In this document: positions 8,384 to 16,699 of the stretch, piece after piece | Layout of the letters: every line of letters begins with the position of its first letter | Position numbering within the stretch: the first letter of the stretch is position 1 | Program-made: the position numbers and the translations under genes | DNA from: Hoeflea_A sp039025395 | Lineage (GTDB): Bacteria; Pseudomonadota; Alphaproteobacteria; Rhizobiales; Rhizobiaceae | NCBI GenBank assembly: GCA_039025395.1 | Contig: JBCCOK010000022.1 | Coordinates: 1-64,000, forward strand | Length of the DNA stretch: 64,000 nt | Direction: 5' to 3' | The notes under the pieces: model-generated | Told to the model about the DNA's origin: nothing | The model's input: the letters and a program-made list of their open reading frames with translations, nothing else | Database searches by the model: none

Positions 8384-9217
8384 TCACCTTGAGCCCGCCG
8401 GAAAGGCCGCGCTATCGAGGAATTCGACTGCGGTATCCAGCAGCCCGAAGCTCCAAAGTTGCGTATGTCCGGCACCTTCATAAACCACCAGATGCTTGGG
8501 CTCGTTGGCAATATCATAGAGCGCTTGACCGTGGGACAGGGGAATTGTCGCATCTGCACTGCCATGGACAATCAAAAGCGGTTCGTCCACATCGCCAATG
8601 CGTGAACGAGACAGAAACGGGTCCCTCATGAGGAGCGATACAGGCAGCCAGGGATAAGCTTGCGCTGCGATGTCCAGTGCCGCGGTGTAGGGCGCTTCGA
8701 GAACCACAGCCCGTGCATCGCGCTCGGCGGCAACGGCGACGGCGACCCCGGTTCCCAGAGATTCGCCGTGCACGACTATGGCAGATGAATTCTCCGATGC
8801 GCGATCGAAGTGTTCCAATGCATCGGAAACGATGGCGGCTTCGGATGGCTGGCCACCTGCGCCCGGATAGCCACGGTAGGTTGGTGCGTAAAGTCCGAAA
8901 CCATTATCGATAATCGATTGAAATCGTCGCGCGCGCCCGGCAAGATTCCCGCCGTTGCCGTGGAAGTACAAGACTGTAGGTGCTGCCTCATCAGAAGGCG
9001 AACTGCGCCAAACAGTCACCGAGGTGCCATCGCGCATTGCAACGGTCTCGGCATAAACATTGTCAAGGCCGTGTTCTTGGGGGCCGGTGAGGACACCGGA
9101 CGACCTGAACAGCAAATCGCGCTGAAAGACATACATGAGGGACGCGGCTGCGATATAGAAGACGGCAACGATGGCCGCCAAGCGCAGGATCGGGCGGATG
9201 ACTTTGAAGGCGGTCAC
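8384..9217 (-). CDS. Membrane-anchored alpha/beta hydrolase (BEM46/ABHD13-like)
   Basis: This 277-residue protein starts with a signal anchor (LRLAAIVAVFYIAAASLMYVFQ) followed by a periplasm-facing or membrane-bound alpha/beta hydrolase domain. Visible elements are YFHGNGGNLAGRA (oxyanion segment), APTYRGYPGAGG and the nucleophile elbow VHGESLGTGVAVA. The acid region LLIVHGSADATIP and a terminal EGAGHTQLWS provide the Asp and His. The family includes poorly characterised thioesterases and lipases. Its ATG overlaps the stop of the upstream CMD-family gene by 4 nt. It is therefore the last member of the leftward rpiR-Rieske-ALDH operon, although its substrate need not be related to that pathway. 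Confidence 0.85.
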   Translation of the reverse strand: MTAFKVIRPILRLAAIVAVFYIAAASLMYVFQRDLLFRSSGVLTGPQEHGLDNVYAETVAMRDGTSVTVWRSSPSDEAAPTVLYFHGNGGNLAGRARRFQSIIDNGFGLYAPTYRGYPGAGGQPSEAAIVSDALEHFDRASENSSAIVVHGESLGTGVAVAVAAERDARAVVLEAPYTAALDIAAQAYPWLPVSLLMRDPFLSRSRIGDVDEPLLIVHGSADATIPLSHGQALYDIANEPKHLVVYEGAGHTQLWSFGLLDTAVEFLDSAAFPAGSR

Positions 9218-9594
9218 AGCACGCCTTCTTCCTCCAGTACTTTACGGGCAACGCGGAAACACTCCATTGCCTGGGGTACGCCGCAATAAATGCCGACAAC
9301 GTGAACAATTGCGCGGATTTCCTCCACCGAGACACCGTTGTTGCGGGCGCCGCGGCAGTGGGTCTCCCATTCATGCATTTTGCCGAGTGCGCCGATCATA
9401 GCCAGATTCATCATTGAACGTGTCTTCGGATCGATCGTCTCGTCGCCCCAGCCGAAGCCCCAGCACCATTCTGTCATCGCTTCCTGAAACGGCCGCGTAA
9501 AATGATCGGCGGCGTCGAGGTTCTTTTCAACATACTCCGCGCCAAGTGTGGCCTTGCGCTGCGCAAGGCCCTTTTCAAATCGCTGCTTGTCCAT
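9214..9594 (-). CDS. Carboxymuconolactone decarboxylase (CMD) family protein
   Basis: This 126-residue protein has the CMD fold pattern: PKTRSMMNLAMIGALGKMHEWETHCRGARNNGVSVEEIRAIVHVVGIYCGVPQAMECF. The HCRGARNNG segment is the equivalent of the catalytic region of PcaC-type 4-carboxymuconolactone decarboxylases. It has no CxxC pair, so it is not an AhpD-type peroxidase. No other protocatechuate-pathway gene is present, so the PcaC reaction is unlikely to be its real role. Its start lies 9 nt downstream of the aldehyde dehydrogenase stop and it overlaps the hydrolase gene by 4 nt, placing it inside the Rieske operon. Confidence 0.85.
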   Translation of the reverse strand: MDKQRFEKGLAQRKATLGAEYVEKNLDAADHFTRPFQEAMTEWCWGFGWGDETIDPKTRSMMNLAMIGALGKMHEWETHCRGARNNGVSVEEIRAIVHVVGIYCGVPQAMECFRVARKVLEEEGVL

Positions 9595-9603
9595 ATGTGG
9601 TTC

Positions 9604-11055
9604 CTATCCGAGCTTGATCGCGACGTTCTTGGTTTGCACGTAATTCCATAGTGCTTCCCGTCCCTTCTCGCGACCGTAACCGGATTTTCCGTAACCGCCA
9701 AAGGGTGTTTCGACGCCACCGGCATACCATTCGTTGACGAAAACCTGACCGGCGCGCAATTGTCGTGCCGCCTTTGTCGCACGGTCAATATCGCCTGTGA
9801 AAACGCCGCCAACGAGGCCATAGGGAGTGCTGTTGGCGATCGAAATCGCTTCATCGTCTTGAGAAAACTTCATCACCGAAAGCACCGGGCCGAACACCTC
9901 GTCGCGCGCGACCTCCATATCGGCGGCTACGCCTGAAAGGACCGTCGGCTCGAGAAAGAAGCCAGGCCGGTTCATTGGCCTTCCCCCGGTGGCCACTTGC
10001 GCGCCTTCGCGTTGTGCGTGCGAAACCATCTCTGCGGCACGATCGCGTTGTTTGCCGGAAATCATGGCGCCCATATTGGCGCCGAATTCGGGCCTGTCGA
10101 TCCCGGGGCCGACAGACATTTCACGTGCCAGATGAACAACACCTTCCAGCAGGCGGTCGTGCACGCTTTCATGCACGATAACGCGGGACATGGCGGAACA
10201 GACCTGGCCGGCATTGAAATAGATGCCCCAGCGAACATCGTTCATGAAAGCGTCGATATCGGCATCGTCATGGACGATTGCAGCCGACTTGCCGCCCAGT
10301 TCAAGCACGCATGGAACGACGTTCTGGGCAGCTGCTGTGGCGATGGCGATGCCGGTGGGCACCGAACCGGTGAATACGATCTGGTTGACATGGCGGTGCG
10401 AAGAAAGGGCTGCGCCTGCTTCGGCGCCAAGGCCGCATACAATGTTCACGGCGCCGGCAGGCAGGCCTGCAGCTTCGGCGGCCAGTGCGATGTAGCGATG
10501 GGTCAACGGGTCGAGCTCAGGTGTCTTGACGACACAGGCATTGCCGGTCGCAAGGGCTGCGGAGAGGGAACGGGCGGTCATCTCAAGCGGATAGTTCCAC
10601 GGTATGATCTGCGCCGACACACCGTAGGGCTCATGGGTCGTGAAATCGAAATAGCCGGCACCGAGCGGGATTGATCGGCCTTCCAGCGTTTCGGCCTGAT
10701 TGCCGTAATACTCGAAGTAGCGCGCTGCACCTTCGATCTCGAGCCGCGATTCCCAGAGCGGTTTGCCGGCCTCGTGCGTCAGGACCGGTGCGATCTCATC
10801 AATATGCGACAACAGAAAATCGCCCATAGCGCGCACCATGCGGCCACGTTCGACTGGTCGCAGATCCGACAGAACGCCGCTTTCGTGACATGTCTTTGCA
10901 TGGGCGACCGCACGACCGATATCTTCTGCATCGGCGATGGCCTGCTCTGCGATCTGCTCCCCGGTTGCCGGATCGACGACGCCAAAGCGGCCGGCCCCGC
11001 CATCGACGAAGCGCCCACCAATGTAGTTCTGCCAATAGGGCTGGATTTCAGCCAT
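9604..11055 (-). CDS. NAD(P)-dependent aldehyde dehydrogenase
   Basis: This 483-residue protein is a full-length aldehyde dehydrogenase. Visible catalytic parts are the oxyanion Asn in IPWNYPLEM (about 154), the cofactor-binding VKTPELDPLT with Lys near 177 and VFTGSVPTG. The general-base Glu is in LELGGKSAAIV (about 252) and the nucleophile in FNAGQVCSAMSRV (about Cys286). The N-terminus (YWQNYIGGRFVDGG) fits betaine-aldehyde-type dehydrogenases, but the family is too broad to fix a substrate. The ATG at 11055 overlaps the stop of the Rieske oxygenase gene by 8 nt, so the two are translationally coupled. I infer that it oxidises an aldehyde released by the oxygenase or by another step of this island. 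Confidence 0.9.
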   Translation of the reverse strand: MAEIQPYWQNYIGGRFVDGGAGRFGVVDPATGEQIAEQAIADAEDIGRAVAHAKTCHESGVLSDLRPVERGRMVRAMGDFLLSHIDEIAPVLTHEAGKPLWESRLEIEGAARYFEYYGNQAETLEGRSIPLGAGYFDFTTHEPYGVSAQIIPWNYPLEMTARSLSAALATGNACVVKTPELDPLTHRYIALAAEAAGLPAGAVNIVCGLGAEAGAALSSHRHVNQIVFTGSVPTGIAIATAAAQNVVPCVLELGGKSAAIVHDDADIDAFMNDVRWGIYFNAGQVCSAMSRVIVHESVHDRLLEGVVHLAREMSVGPGIDRPEFGANMGAMISGKQRDRAAEMVSHAQREGAQVATGGRPMNRPGFFLEPTVLSGVAADMEVARDEVFGPVLSVMKFSQDDEAISIANSTPYGLVGGVFTGDIDRATKAARQLRAGQVFVNEWYAGGVETPFGGYGKSGYGREKGREALWNYVQTKNVAIKLG

Positions 11056-12139
11056 CAACTGCTTCCCGCATCCATTGCTGCAGCACATGCACCGAGTGCT
11101 CGGAGTTGACGCCGTGTTCCGGATCCAGAACCAGAGGACCGGGTCTGTAACCGCGGCTTCTCAAGCCGCGCTGAACCGATTCGACCAAATGAATGTCTTC
11201 TTCGACGGTGGTCTGGCGATCCTGAACGGCCAGCTGTTTGACGACTTCGGATTCTTTGCCGCCCACCGTGTACCAGCCGCGCCACACGACAACGCGGTCG
11301 GTGTCGACGGCGCGCCAGTGATAGGTGTTCAGAACATTTCCGGGATAGACCTGGAAGGAAAATTTTGGCCACAGGTACCAGGAGGAATACGCGCCGGCAA
11401 ACTCGTTGGCCTCCAGATCGACCGGATAGGTCATTCGGTCAAGATTCTGGCACTCGGTGGTGTGACGCAGGCAATATCCCTGCGGTTGGATGTCGTAGGT
11501 TTCCGGCTTGATCACGCCGTTGGAAAAGGTGTGGTGATTGATCTTGCAATGGTAGCATTCCGAGTAGTTTTCGACAGAAACCTTCCAATTGCAGTTCTCC
11601 GGGATCTCCACCCACTCCACCGGCTCGAGTTGGTCGTGATGCGGGACGAAAGCCGCCAGCTCTTCGCGCGTGCCCGGAAACCACTCATCCATCGGACGGG
11701 CATCGGGATCGAGATTGACAAAAAGGAAACCGCAAAAATCCTCAAGTGCGATTTCGCTCAGGCGTATCGCACTGCGGTCAAAGCCGACGACGGCGCGAAT
11801 GTTTGGGCCGGCGCGTAGATTTCCGTTCAATTCATAGGTCCACGCGTGATAGGGGCAAACAATCACCCCGGCATTGCCTTCACCCCTGACCAGCTCATGG
11901 GCACGATGCTGGCAGACATTGTAAAAGGCGCGGATCTCGCCTTCCTTGTCGCGGATGCAGAACAGGCTTTGGCCGGCGATTTCGAAGGTAAAGTAGTCGC
12001 CCGGATTGCGCAGCTGCGAAACATGTCCGGCAAACTGCCAGGTTCGAGCAAAAAGACCTTCCTGCTCAGCACGGAAAATGTCCGGATCGGTGTAATATCG
12101 GGCGTCGAGCGAGCGGATCAGATCGAGCGTCTCTGACAT
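11048..12139 (-). CDS. Rieske non-heme iron oxygenase, alpha subunit
   Basis: The 363-residue protein has an N-terminal Rieske [2Fe-2S] domain with ligands C76-Q-H78 and C95-P-Y-H98. The catalytic domain contains NYSECYHCKINHHTF, giving Fe(II) ligands His197 and His202 and a bridging acid that is glutamate (Glu194) rather than the usual aspartate. This NYxECYHC signature is shared with oxygenases that act on quaternary ammonium compounds (GbcA, CntA, stachydrine demethylase Stc2). A demethylation or C-N cleavage reaction is thus likely. The ATG at 12139 follows GAGG; the longer frame to 12244 reaches into the rpiR gene. No reductase gene lies nearby, so electrons must come from a partner encoded elsewhere. 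Confidence 0.9.
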   Translation of the reverse strand: MSETLDLIRSLDARYYTDPDIFRAEQEGLFARTWQFAGHVSQLRNPGDYFTFEIAGQSLFCIRDKEGEIRAFYNVCQHRAHELVRGEGNAGVIVCPYHAWTYELNGNLRAGPNIRAVVGFDRSAIRLSEIALEDFCGFLFVNLDPDARPMDEWFPGTREELAAFVPHHDQLEPVEWVEIPENCNWKVSVENYSECYHCKINHHTFSNGVIKPETYDIQPQGYCLRHTTECQNLDRMTYPVDLEANEFAGAYSSWYLWPKFSFQVYPGNVLNTYHWRAVDTDRVVVWRGWYTVGGKESEVVKQLAVQDRQTTVEEDIHLVESVQRGLRSRGYRPGPLVLDPEHGVNSEHSVHVLQQWMREAVDG

Positions 12140-12149
12140 GTCCGGTGCC

Positions 12150-13055
12150 TCATTCGTCGGTGAAATAGATGCCAAGCTTGTGTCGGCGGGCGTGAAAACG
12201 GTCGATATTGGAAATGACGCCCGGTTCCGCATCTGCGATGACAAATGCCATCAGCGTTTCCAGAAGGGCGATGGTCGAAACGGAGGATGGGAAGAACTGC
12301 GGGGTTTCCGCGTCGACCACGAAGGCATGATCGCTTGCAAGGACGATCGGCGATGCCGGGCTGTCTGAGATGGCAATGATCGTTACGCCTTCATCGCGAG
12401 CCAGTTCGACGGCTTCAATCACCTCGGTCCGATAGGGTTTGCAGGTGATCGCAATCAGAACGTCGCCGGCCTCGGCGCGCGCCAGATCATCCGCCGCAAC
12501 GCTCCCGTAGCGCGGAATTGCCTCGATCGTGTCCACGGCCATATCGGCAAGATAGGTGAAATTGCGGGCGTTCGAGGCGTTGACGCCGACACCAAGGACA
12601 AATGTCCTTCTTGCCGCAACAATGGCATCGGCGGCCAGCTTCAGGTCCGCGTCGCTGGTTGCGGCGAAGGTCTGCTCGATGTTGCTGATGGCGCTCGCCG
12701 CCATATTTGCATAGAGCCTCGACAATTCGCCGCCCCTTGCCAGGGATTGCAGCCAACGCGCGCGGTCGGGAAAGCTAATGGCACCCTTGCGAATTTCCTC
12801 GCGAAAGGGCTCGCGGAAGTCCTCGTAGCCATCAAACCCGACGGAACGGGCCATGCGCACCAGCGTATTCGGCTTGACATTCGCAGCATCGGCAATCTCG
12901 CGGATTGAAGATACGCTGACATCGTTAGGGTTCTCCAAAACATAGGCTGCGGCCTTGCGCGTTTCCGGCGTGAGGTTTTCAAGCTCAGCCGCAAGCGCGT
13001 CGAGAATGGTCTGAGGCGCCAGCGAGGCCGATTCTGGTACGTTCATGTTATTCAT
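12150..13055 (-). CDS. MurR/RpiR-family transcriptional regulator
   Basis: This 301-residue regulator has an N-terminal RpiR helix-turn-helix (about residues 20-90, with SVSSIREIADAANVKPNTLVRMARSVGFDGYEDFR). A C-terminal SIS sugar-isomerase-like domain follows (about 130-260, with FVLGVGVNASNARNFTYLADMA and DVLIAITCKPYRTEV...IIAISDSPASP). SIS domains usually bind phosphosugars, but RpiR members also control amine catabolism. It is the first gene of the leftward operon, 10 nt before the Rieske oxygenase, and is divergent from the rightward operon. It most likely autoregulates and controls both arms through the GTACA/TGTAC repeats in the 69-nt gap. A second ATG at 13046 is an alternative start. 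Confidence 0.9.
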   Translation of the reverse strand: MNNMNVPESASLAPQTILDALAAELENLTPETRKAAAYVLENPNDVSVSSIREIADAANVKPNTLVRMARSVGFDGYEDFREPFREEIRKGAISFPDRARWLQSLARGGELSRLYANMAASAISNIEQTFAATSDADLKLAADAIVAARRTFVLGVGVNASNARNFTYLADMAVDTIEAIPRYGSVAADDLARAEAGDVLIAITCKPYRTEVIEAVELARDEGVTIIAISDSPASPIVLASDHAFVVDAETPQFFPSSVSTIALLETLMAFVIADAEPGVISNIDRFHARRHKLGIYFTDE

Positions 13056-13066
13056 GGTTGACGAGA

Positions 13067-13105
13067 GTACATTTGTACGATTAGCCTGTCCATCAAAATT
13101 GTACA
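13067..13105. promoter_or_regulatory. Putative RpiR operator repeats
   Basis: Between the divergent rpiR and dehydrogenase genes there is a perfect inverted repeat GTACATTTGTAC (13067-13078). A second palindromic TGTACA lies at 13100-13105, with the centres 30 bp apart, about three helical turns. The spacing and position between the two promoters suggest binding sites for the adjacent RpiR regulator. This is inference from symmetry and location. Confidence 0.45.
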
Positions 13106-13124
13106 GCTGGACGGGAAAAAGCCG

Positions 13125-15602
13125 GTGAGCGTCAAATCAAACGGATCTTTGCCTTCGACCGCCCGCGTTGTCATCGTCGGTGGCGGCATCATGGGCTGCG
13201 GGCTTGCCTACCATCTGGCCCATGAGGGATGGACCGACGTCGTCCTGCTCGAAAAGGCGGAGTTGACTTCCGGGTCGACCTGGCATGCTGCGGGGCAAAT
13301 CACCCACTCGACATCAAGCTTCGGCCTCGGCAGATGCGTCGACTACAATATCGGCCTTTATTCCGGCAGGCTTGAAGAAGAAACCGGCCAATCAGTCACG
13401 TGGCACGGTTGCGGCTCCTTCCGGCTTGCCTATAGCGAAGACGAGATGGACTGGCTGCGCCACACGCTGAGCGTTGGCCGCGCGCTCGGTTTCAACATCG
13501 AACTTGTCGGCAAGGACCGGATTGCGGCGTTGCATCCCTTCTACAATCTCGACGGTGTGTTGGGCGCGCTGCATACACCCGACGACGGCCATGCCGATCC
13601 GTCCGGCATAACCCAGGCTCTGGCGGCGGGCGCACGTCAGCTTGGCGTCAAGATCATCCGCCGCTGCAGGGCAACGGACATAAGGAAAATGCCGACCGGC
13701 GAGTGGAAGGTTGCGAGCGACAAGGGCGATATCCTCTGCGAACATGTGGTGAATGCAGGAGGCACCTATGCCCGCCAGATGGGCGAATGGAGCGGTCTGC
13801 AATTGCCGATGACCTCGATGACGCATCATTACCTTGTTACCGAACGGGTGCCGGAGTTCGAAGACCTTGAGCGTGAACTGCCGGTTATCCGCGACGATGC
13901 GCAGGTGTCAGGCTATATTCGCATGGAGCAGAAATCCGGCCTTATCGGGATTTATGAAAAGGAAAACCCCAATTCGGTGTGGGAGGATCATTGCCCATGG
14001 GAGGCCGAAAACGAGCTTTTCGCGCCCGACTACGATCGCATCATGCCGTGGCTGGAAAACGCAATGGAGCGTATGCCGGTATTTGCCAAACTCGGAATCA
14101 AGCGCGAAGTCCATGGGGCAATCTCGCATCCCCCGGACGGCAATCCGCTGATCGGACCGGCGCCCGGCGTGCAAAACTACTGGTGTTGCTGCGGAACGCA
14201 GATCGGTATCGGCTGGGGGCCGGGACTGACCCGCGAACTGGCGCACTGGATGGTCCATGGCGCTGCGGATATCTCGATGCGCGAATATGATCCGCGGCGC
14301 TTCGGCGCCTATGCGGACAAGGGCTGGCAGATGACAAAGGCGCGTGAAGACTACTGCCTGCGCCATGAAATTCCCTTTCCCCACTTCAACCGGCTCGCCG
14401 GGCGCCCCGTCAAGCCGAGCCCGCTCTATGAGCGCCTGAAACAAATTGGCGCGGTTTTCGAGGAGGTGTATGGGCATGAGCGGCCGCGCTGGTTCGCCAG
14501 GAACGGAATCGCGCAGCACGATCACTATTCCTTCCGCCGCAACGCGGTGCACGATGTTGTCGGTGCCGAGGTCAAGGCGGTGCGCGAAGGCGCAGGGATC
14601 ATGGATATCTCAGCCTTTAGCAAGATCGAGATATGCGGCGGCGATGCCGAGACGTTTCTGGACCGGTTGGTGGCCAACAAGCTGCCGCAAAAGGCCGGCG
14701 GAATTGCGCTTACGCATCTTTTGAACCGGCGCGGACGTATCGAAATCGAACTGACCGTCATCAAGCTGGAAGAGGGCCGTTACTATCTTGTTTGCGCTGC
14801 ATTCTTTGAACAAAGACTTCTCGATCATCTGGCCAGATACAGCGCAGGCCGCGACATGGAAATCATCAACCGCTCCGAACAATGGGCGGCAATTGCCCTG
14901 CAGGGCCCGAAATCGCGTGAGATCCTGGCCGAAAACACGGATAGCGCCCTCGACAATGCCTCATTTCGCTGGCTGACTGCAAAGCAGATCAGAATAGCGG
15001 ACCACGATATGTGGGCTCTGCGCATGTCCTATGCCGGTGAGCTCGGATGGGAGATCCACGGGCCTGCCGAGCACATGCTGGCGGTCTATGAGGCGCTCCA
15101 TGTCTCGGGAAAGTCCTTCGGGATCGCGGATTACGGCTCATTCGCAATGAATTCGATGCGTATGGAGAAGATGTTCAAGGGTGCCGGCGAGTTGACCAAC
15201 GAGGTGACCCTGCCGGAGGCCGATGTCATGCGCTTCGTGAAGATGGACAAAGGTGATTTCGTCGGCAAAGAAAAAACGCAAGCCAGCCTGGAATCGCCGC
15301 TGCCCTGGACCTGCGCCTATCTTCAAATCGAACCGGACGGTATTGAAGACGGCCATGGTGGCGAAGCCGTGCTGCTGGACGGTCGTGTCATCGGCTCCAC
15401 CACCTCCGTGGCCTTCAGCCACAGCACCGGAAATATCCTGGCCTTTGCCTACATCAAGCCTGACGGCGCCATTGCCGGGACGCGCCTGAACGTTCTTATA
15501 GCCGGTAAACCGCGGGCTGCCATTGTGCTCGATCAACCGGCTTATGACCCGGAAAACCGGCTTCCGCGAACTGATTCCTTGCTGACGGAAGCGGCCGAGT
15601 GA
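13125..15602 (+). CDS. FAD-dependent oxidoreductase/GcvT fusion (dimethylglycine/sarcosine dehydrogenase-like)
   Basis: This 825-residue protein has an N-terminal DAO-type FAD domain (VVIVGGGIMGCGLAYHLAH, then SGSTWHAAGQ whose His54 is the covalent FAD site in dimethylglycine and sarcosine dehydrogenases). The C-terminal half is a GcvT-like folate-binding region (HDVVGAEVKAVREGAGIMDISAFSKIEI, then RMSYAGELGWEIHGP and a GcvT_C part ending near 815). Members N-demethylate tertiary or secondary methylamines and pass the one-carbon unit to tetrahydrofolate. It is the first gene of the rightward operon. The start is a GTG at 13125 behind GGGAAAAAG. Its stop overlaps the next gene's GTG by 4 nt. 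The natural substrate is probably a partly demethylated betaine. Confidence 0.9.
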   Translation: MSVKSNGSLPSTARVVIVGGGIMGCGLAYHLAHEGWTDVVLLEKAELTSGSTWHAAGQITHSTSSFGLGRCVDYNIGLYSGRLEEETGQSVTWHGCGSFRLAYSEDEMDWLRHTLSVGRALGFNIELVGKDRIAALHPFYNLDGVLGALHTPDDGHADPSGITQALAAGARQLGVKIIRRCRATDIRKMPTGEWKVASDKGDILCEHVVNAGGTYARQMGEWSGLQLPMTSMTHHYLVTERVPEFEDLERELPVIRDDAQVSGYIRMEQKSGLIGIYEKENPNSVWEDHCPWEAENELFAPDYDRIMPWLENAMERMPVFAKLGIKREVHGAISHPPDGNPLIGPAPGVQNYWCCCGTQIGIGWGPGLTRELAHWMVHGAADISMREYDPRRFGAYADKGWQMTKAREDYCLRHEIPFPHFNRLAGRPVKPSPLYERLKQIGAVFEEVYGHERPRWFARNGIAQHDHYSFRRNAVHDVVGAEVKAVREGAGIMDISAFSKIEICGGDAETFLDRLVANKLPQKAGGIALTHLLNRRGRIEIELTVIKLEEGRYYLVCAAFFEQRLLDHLARYSAGRDMEIINRSEQWAAIALQGPKSREILAENTDSALDNASFRWLTAKQIRIADHDMWALRMSYAGELGWEIHGPAEHMLAVYEALHVSGKSFGIADYGSFAMNSMRMEKMFKGAGELTNEVTLPEADVMRFVKMDKGDFVGKEKTQASLESPLPWTCAYLQIEPDGIEDGHGGEAVLLDGRVIGSTTSVAFSHSTGNILAFAYIKPDGAIAGTRLNVLIAGKPRAAIVLDQPAYDPENRLPRTDSLLTEAAE

Positions 15603-16699
15603 CCAGTGTTCCCGATCAAATGCGGGCCGTGGTGCTTACAGGCCATGGCGACATGGACAAGCTGGAATTCCGGGCCGACTGGCCCGTGCCGAAGCCCGGT
15701 CCCGGCGAGGTGCTTATTAAAGTGCATGCCTGCGGATTGAACAATACAGACGTCAATACACGTACCGGCTGGTATTCTAAGGCGGTTAAGCAGGCGACCA
15801 CCGGAAGCGGCTTTGATGCCATTGACGAAGAAGACCCGTCATGGGGCGGTGCGCCGATTGCGTTTCCGCGCATCCAGGGCGCCGATGTCGCCGGAACGGT
15901 GGCGGCCACCGGCGAGGGAACTGATCCATCGCTGGTCGGCAAACGGGTCATGGTCGAGACCTGGATACGCGACGTGGACGATCCGCTCGACATGAACAAA
16001 TGCCGGTATCTCGGCTCGGAGATGGATGGCGGTTTTGCCGAATATCTCAAGGTGGTGGAACGGGCCGTATTCCCTGTCGAAACCGATCTGACGGACGCCG
16101 AACTGGCAACATTTGCGACGTCGTGGGTGACAGCTGAAAACATGCTCAACCGGGCAGAAGTTGCAAAAGGCGATACGGTGCTGATCCCCGGCGCATCAGG
16201 CGGAGTTGGCTCGGCGCTGATCCAACTTGCCAATCGGCGTGGCGCGACAACCGTCGCCATGGCGGGAAAGGCAAAACAGGATGCCGTCGCTGCACTTGGC
16301 CCAAATGCGGTTCTCGACCGGGCACCCCCGGACCTCAAATCGAAGCTGAGCGAGGCCATCGGGCAAGACAGCGTTACCGTCGTGGCCGATGTGGTGGGCG
16401 GGGATTATTTTGCCACGCTGATCGAAACACTTGCCCGCGGTGGCCGCTACACCTGTTCGGGTGCGATCGCCGGGCCGATCGTGGATCTCGATCTTCGAAC
16501 GCTTTACCTGAACGATCTTACCTTTACCGGCGCGACGGTCGTGCCGCCCGGTACCTTCGGCGATCTTGTCGGCTACATCGAGCGCGGCGAGGTCAAGCCC
16601 GTGCTGGCACAGACCTACCCCCTTGAACGGCTGCATGACGCCCAGACGGCCTTTATCGACAAAAACCACATCGGAAACATCGTTGTGACGATGTCATGA
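15599..16699 (+). CDS. Medium-chain dehydrogenase/reductase, quinone-oxidoreductase type
   Basis: This 366-residue protein has the MDR fold: an N-terminal GroES-like domain (PKPGPGEVLIKVHACGLNNTDVNTR) and a Rossmann domain with VLIPGASGGVGSALIQLANRRGA. The position that holds the zinc-ligand histidine in alcohol dehydrogenases (GHE) reads QGADVAG here, and the structural-zinc cysteines are absent. It should therefore be a zinc-independent NADPH quinone oxidoreductase or enoyl-reductase-like enzyme. It begins with GTG overlapping the upstream stop (GTGA) and ends overlapping the next ATG (ATGA). Its redox step within the pathway is unknown. Confidence 0.85.
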   Translation: MTSVPDQMRAVVLTGHGDMDKLEFRADWPVPKPGPGEVLIKVHACGLNNTDVNTRTGWYSKAVKQATTGSGFDAIDEEDPSWGGAPIAFPRIQGADVAGTVAATGEGTDPSLVGKRVMVETWIRDVDDPLDMNKCRYLGSEMDGGFAEYLKVVERAVFPVETDLTDAELATFATSWVTAENMLNRAEVAKGDTVLIPGASGGVGSALIQLANRRGATTVAMAGKAKQDAVAALGPNAVLDRAPPDLKSKLSEAIGQDSVTVVADVVGGDYFATLIETLARGGRYTCSGAIAGPIVDLDLRTLYLNDLTFTGATVVPPGTFGDLVGYIERGEVKPVLAQTYPLERLHDAQTAFIDKNHIGNIVVTMS

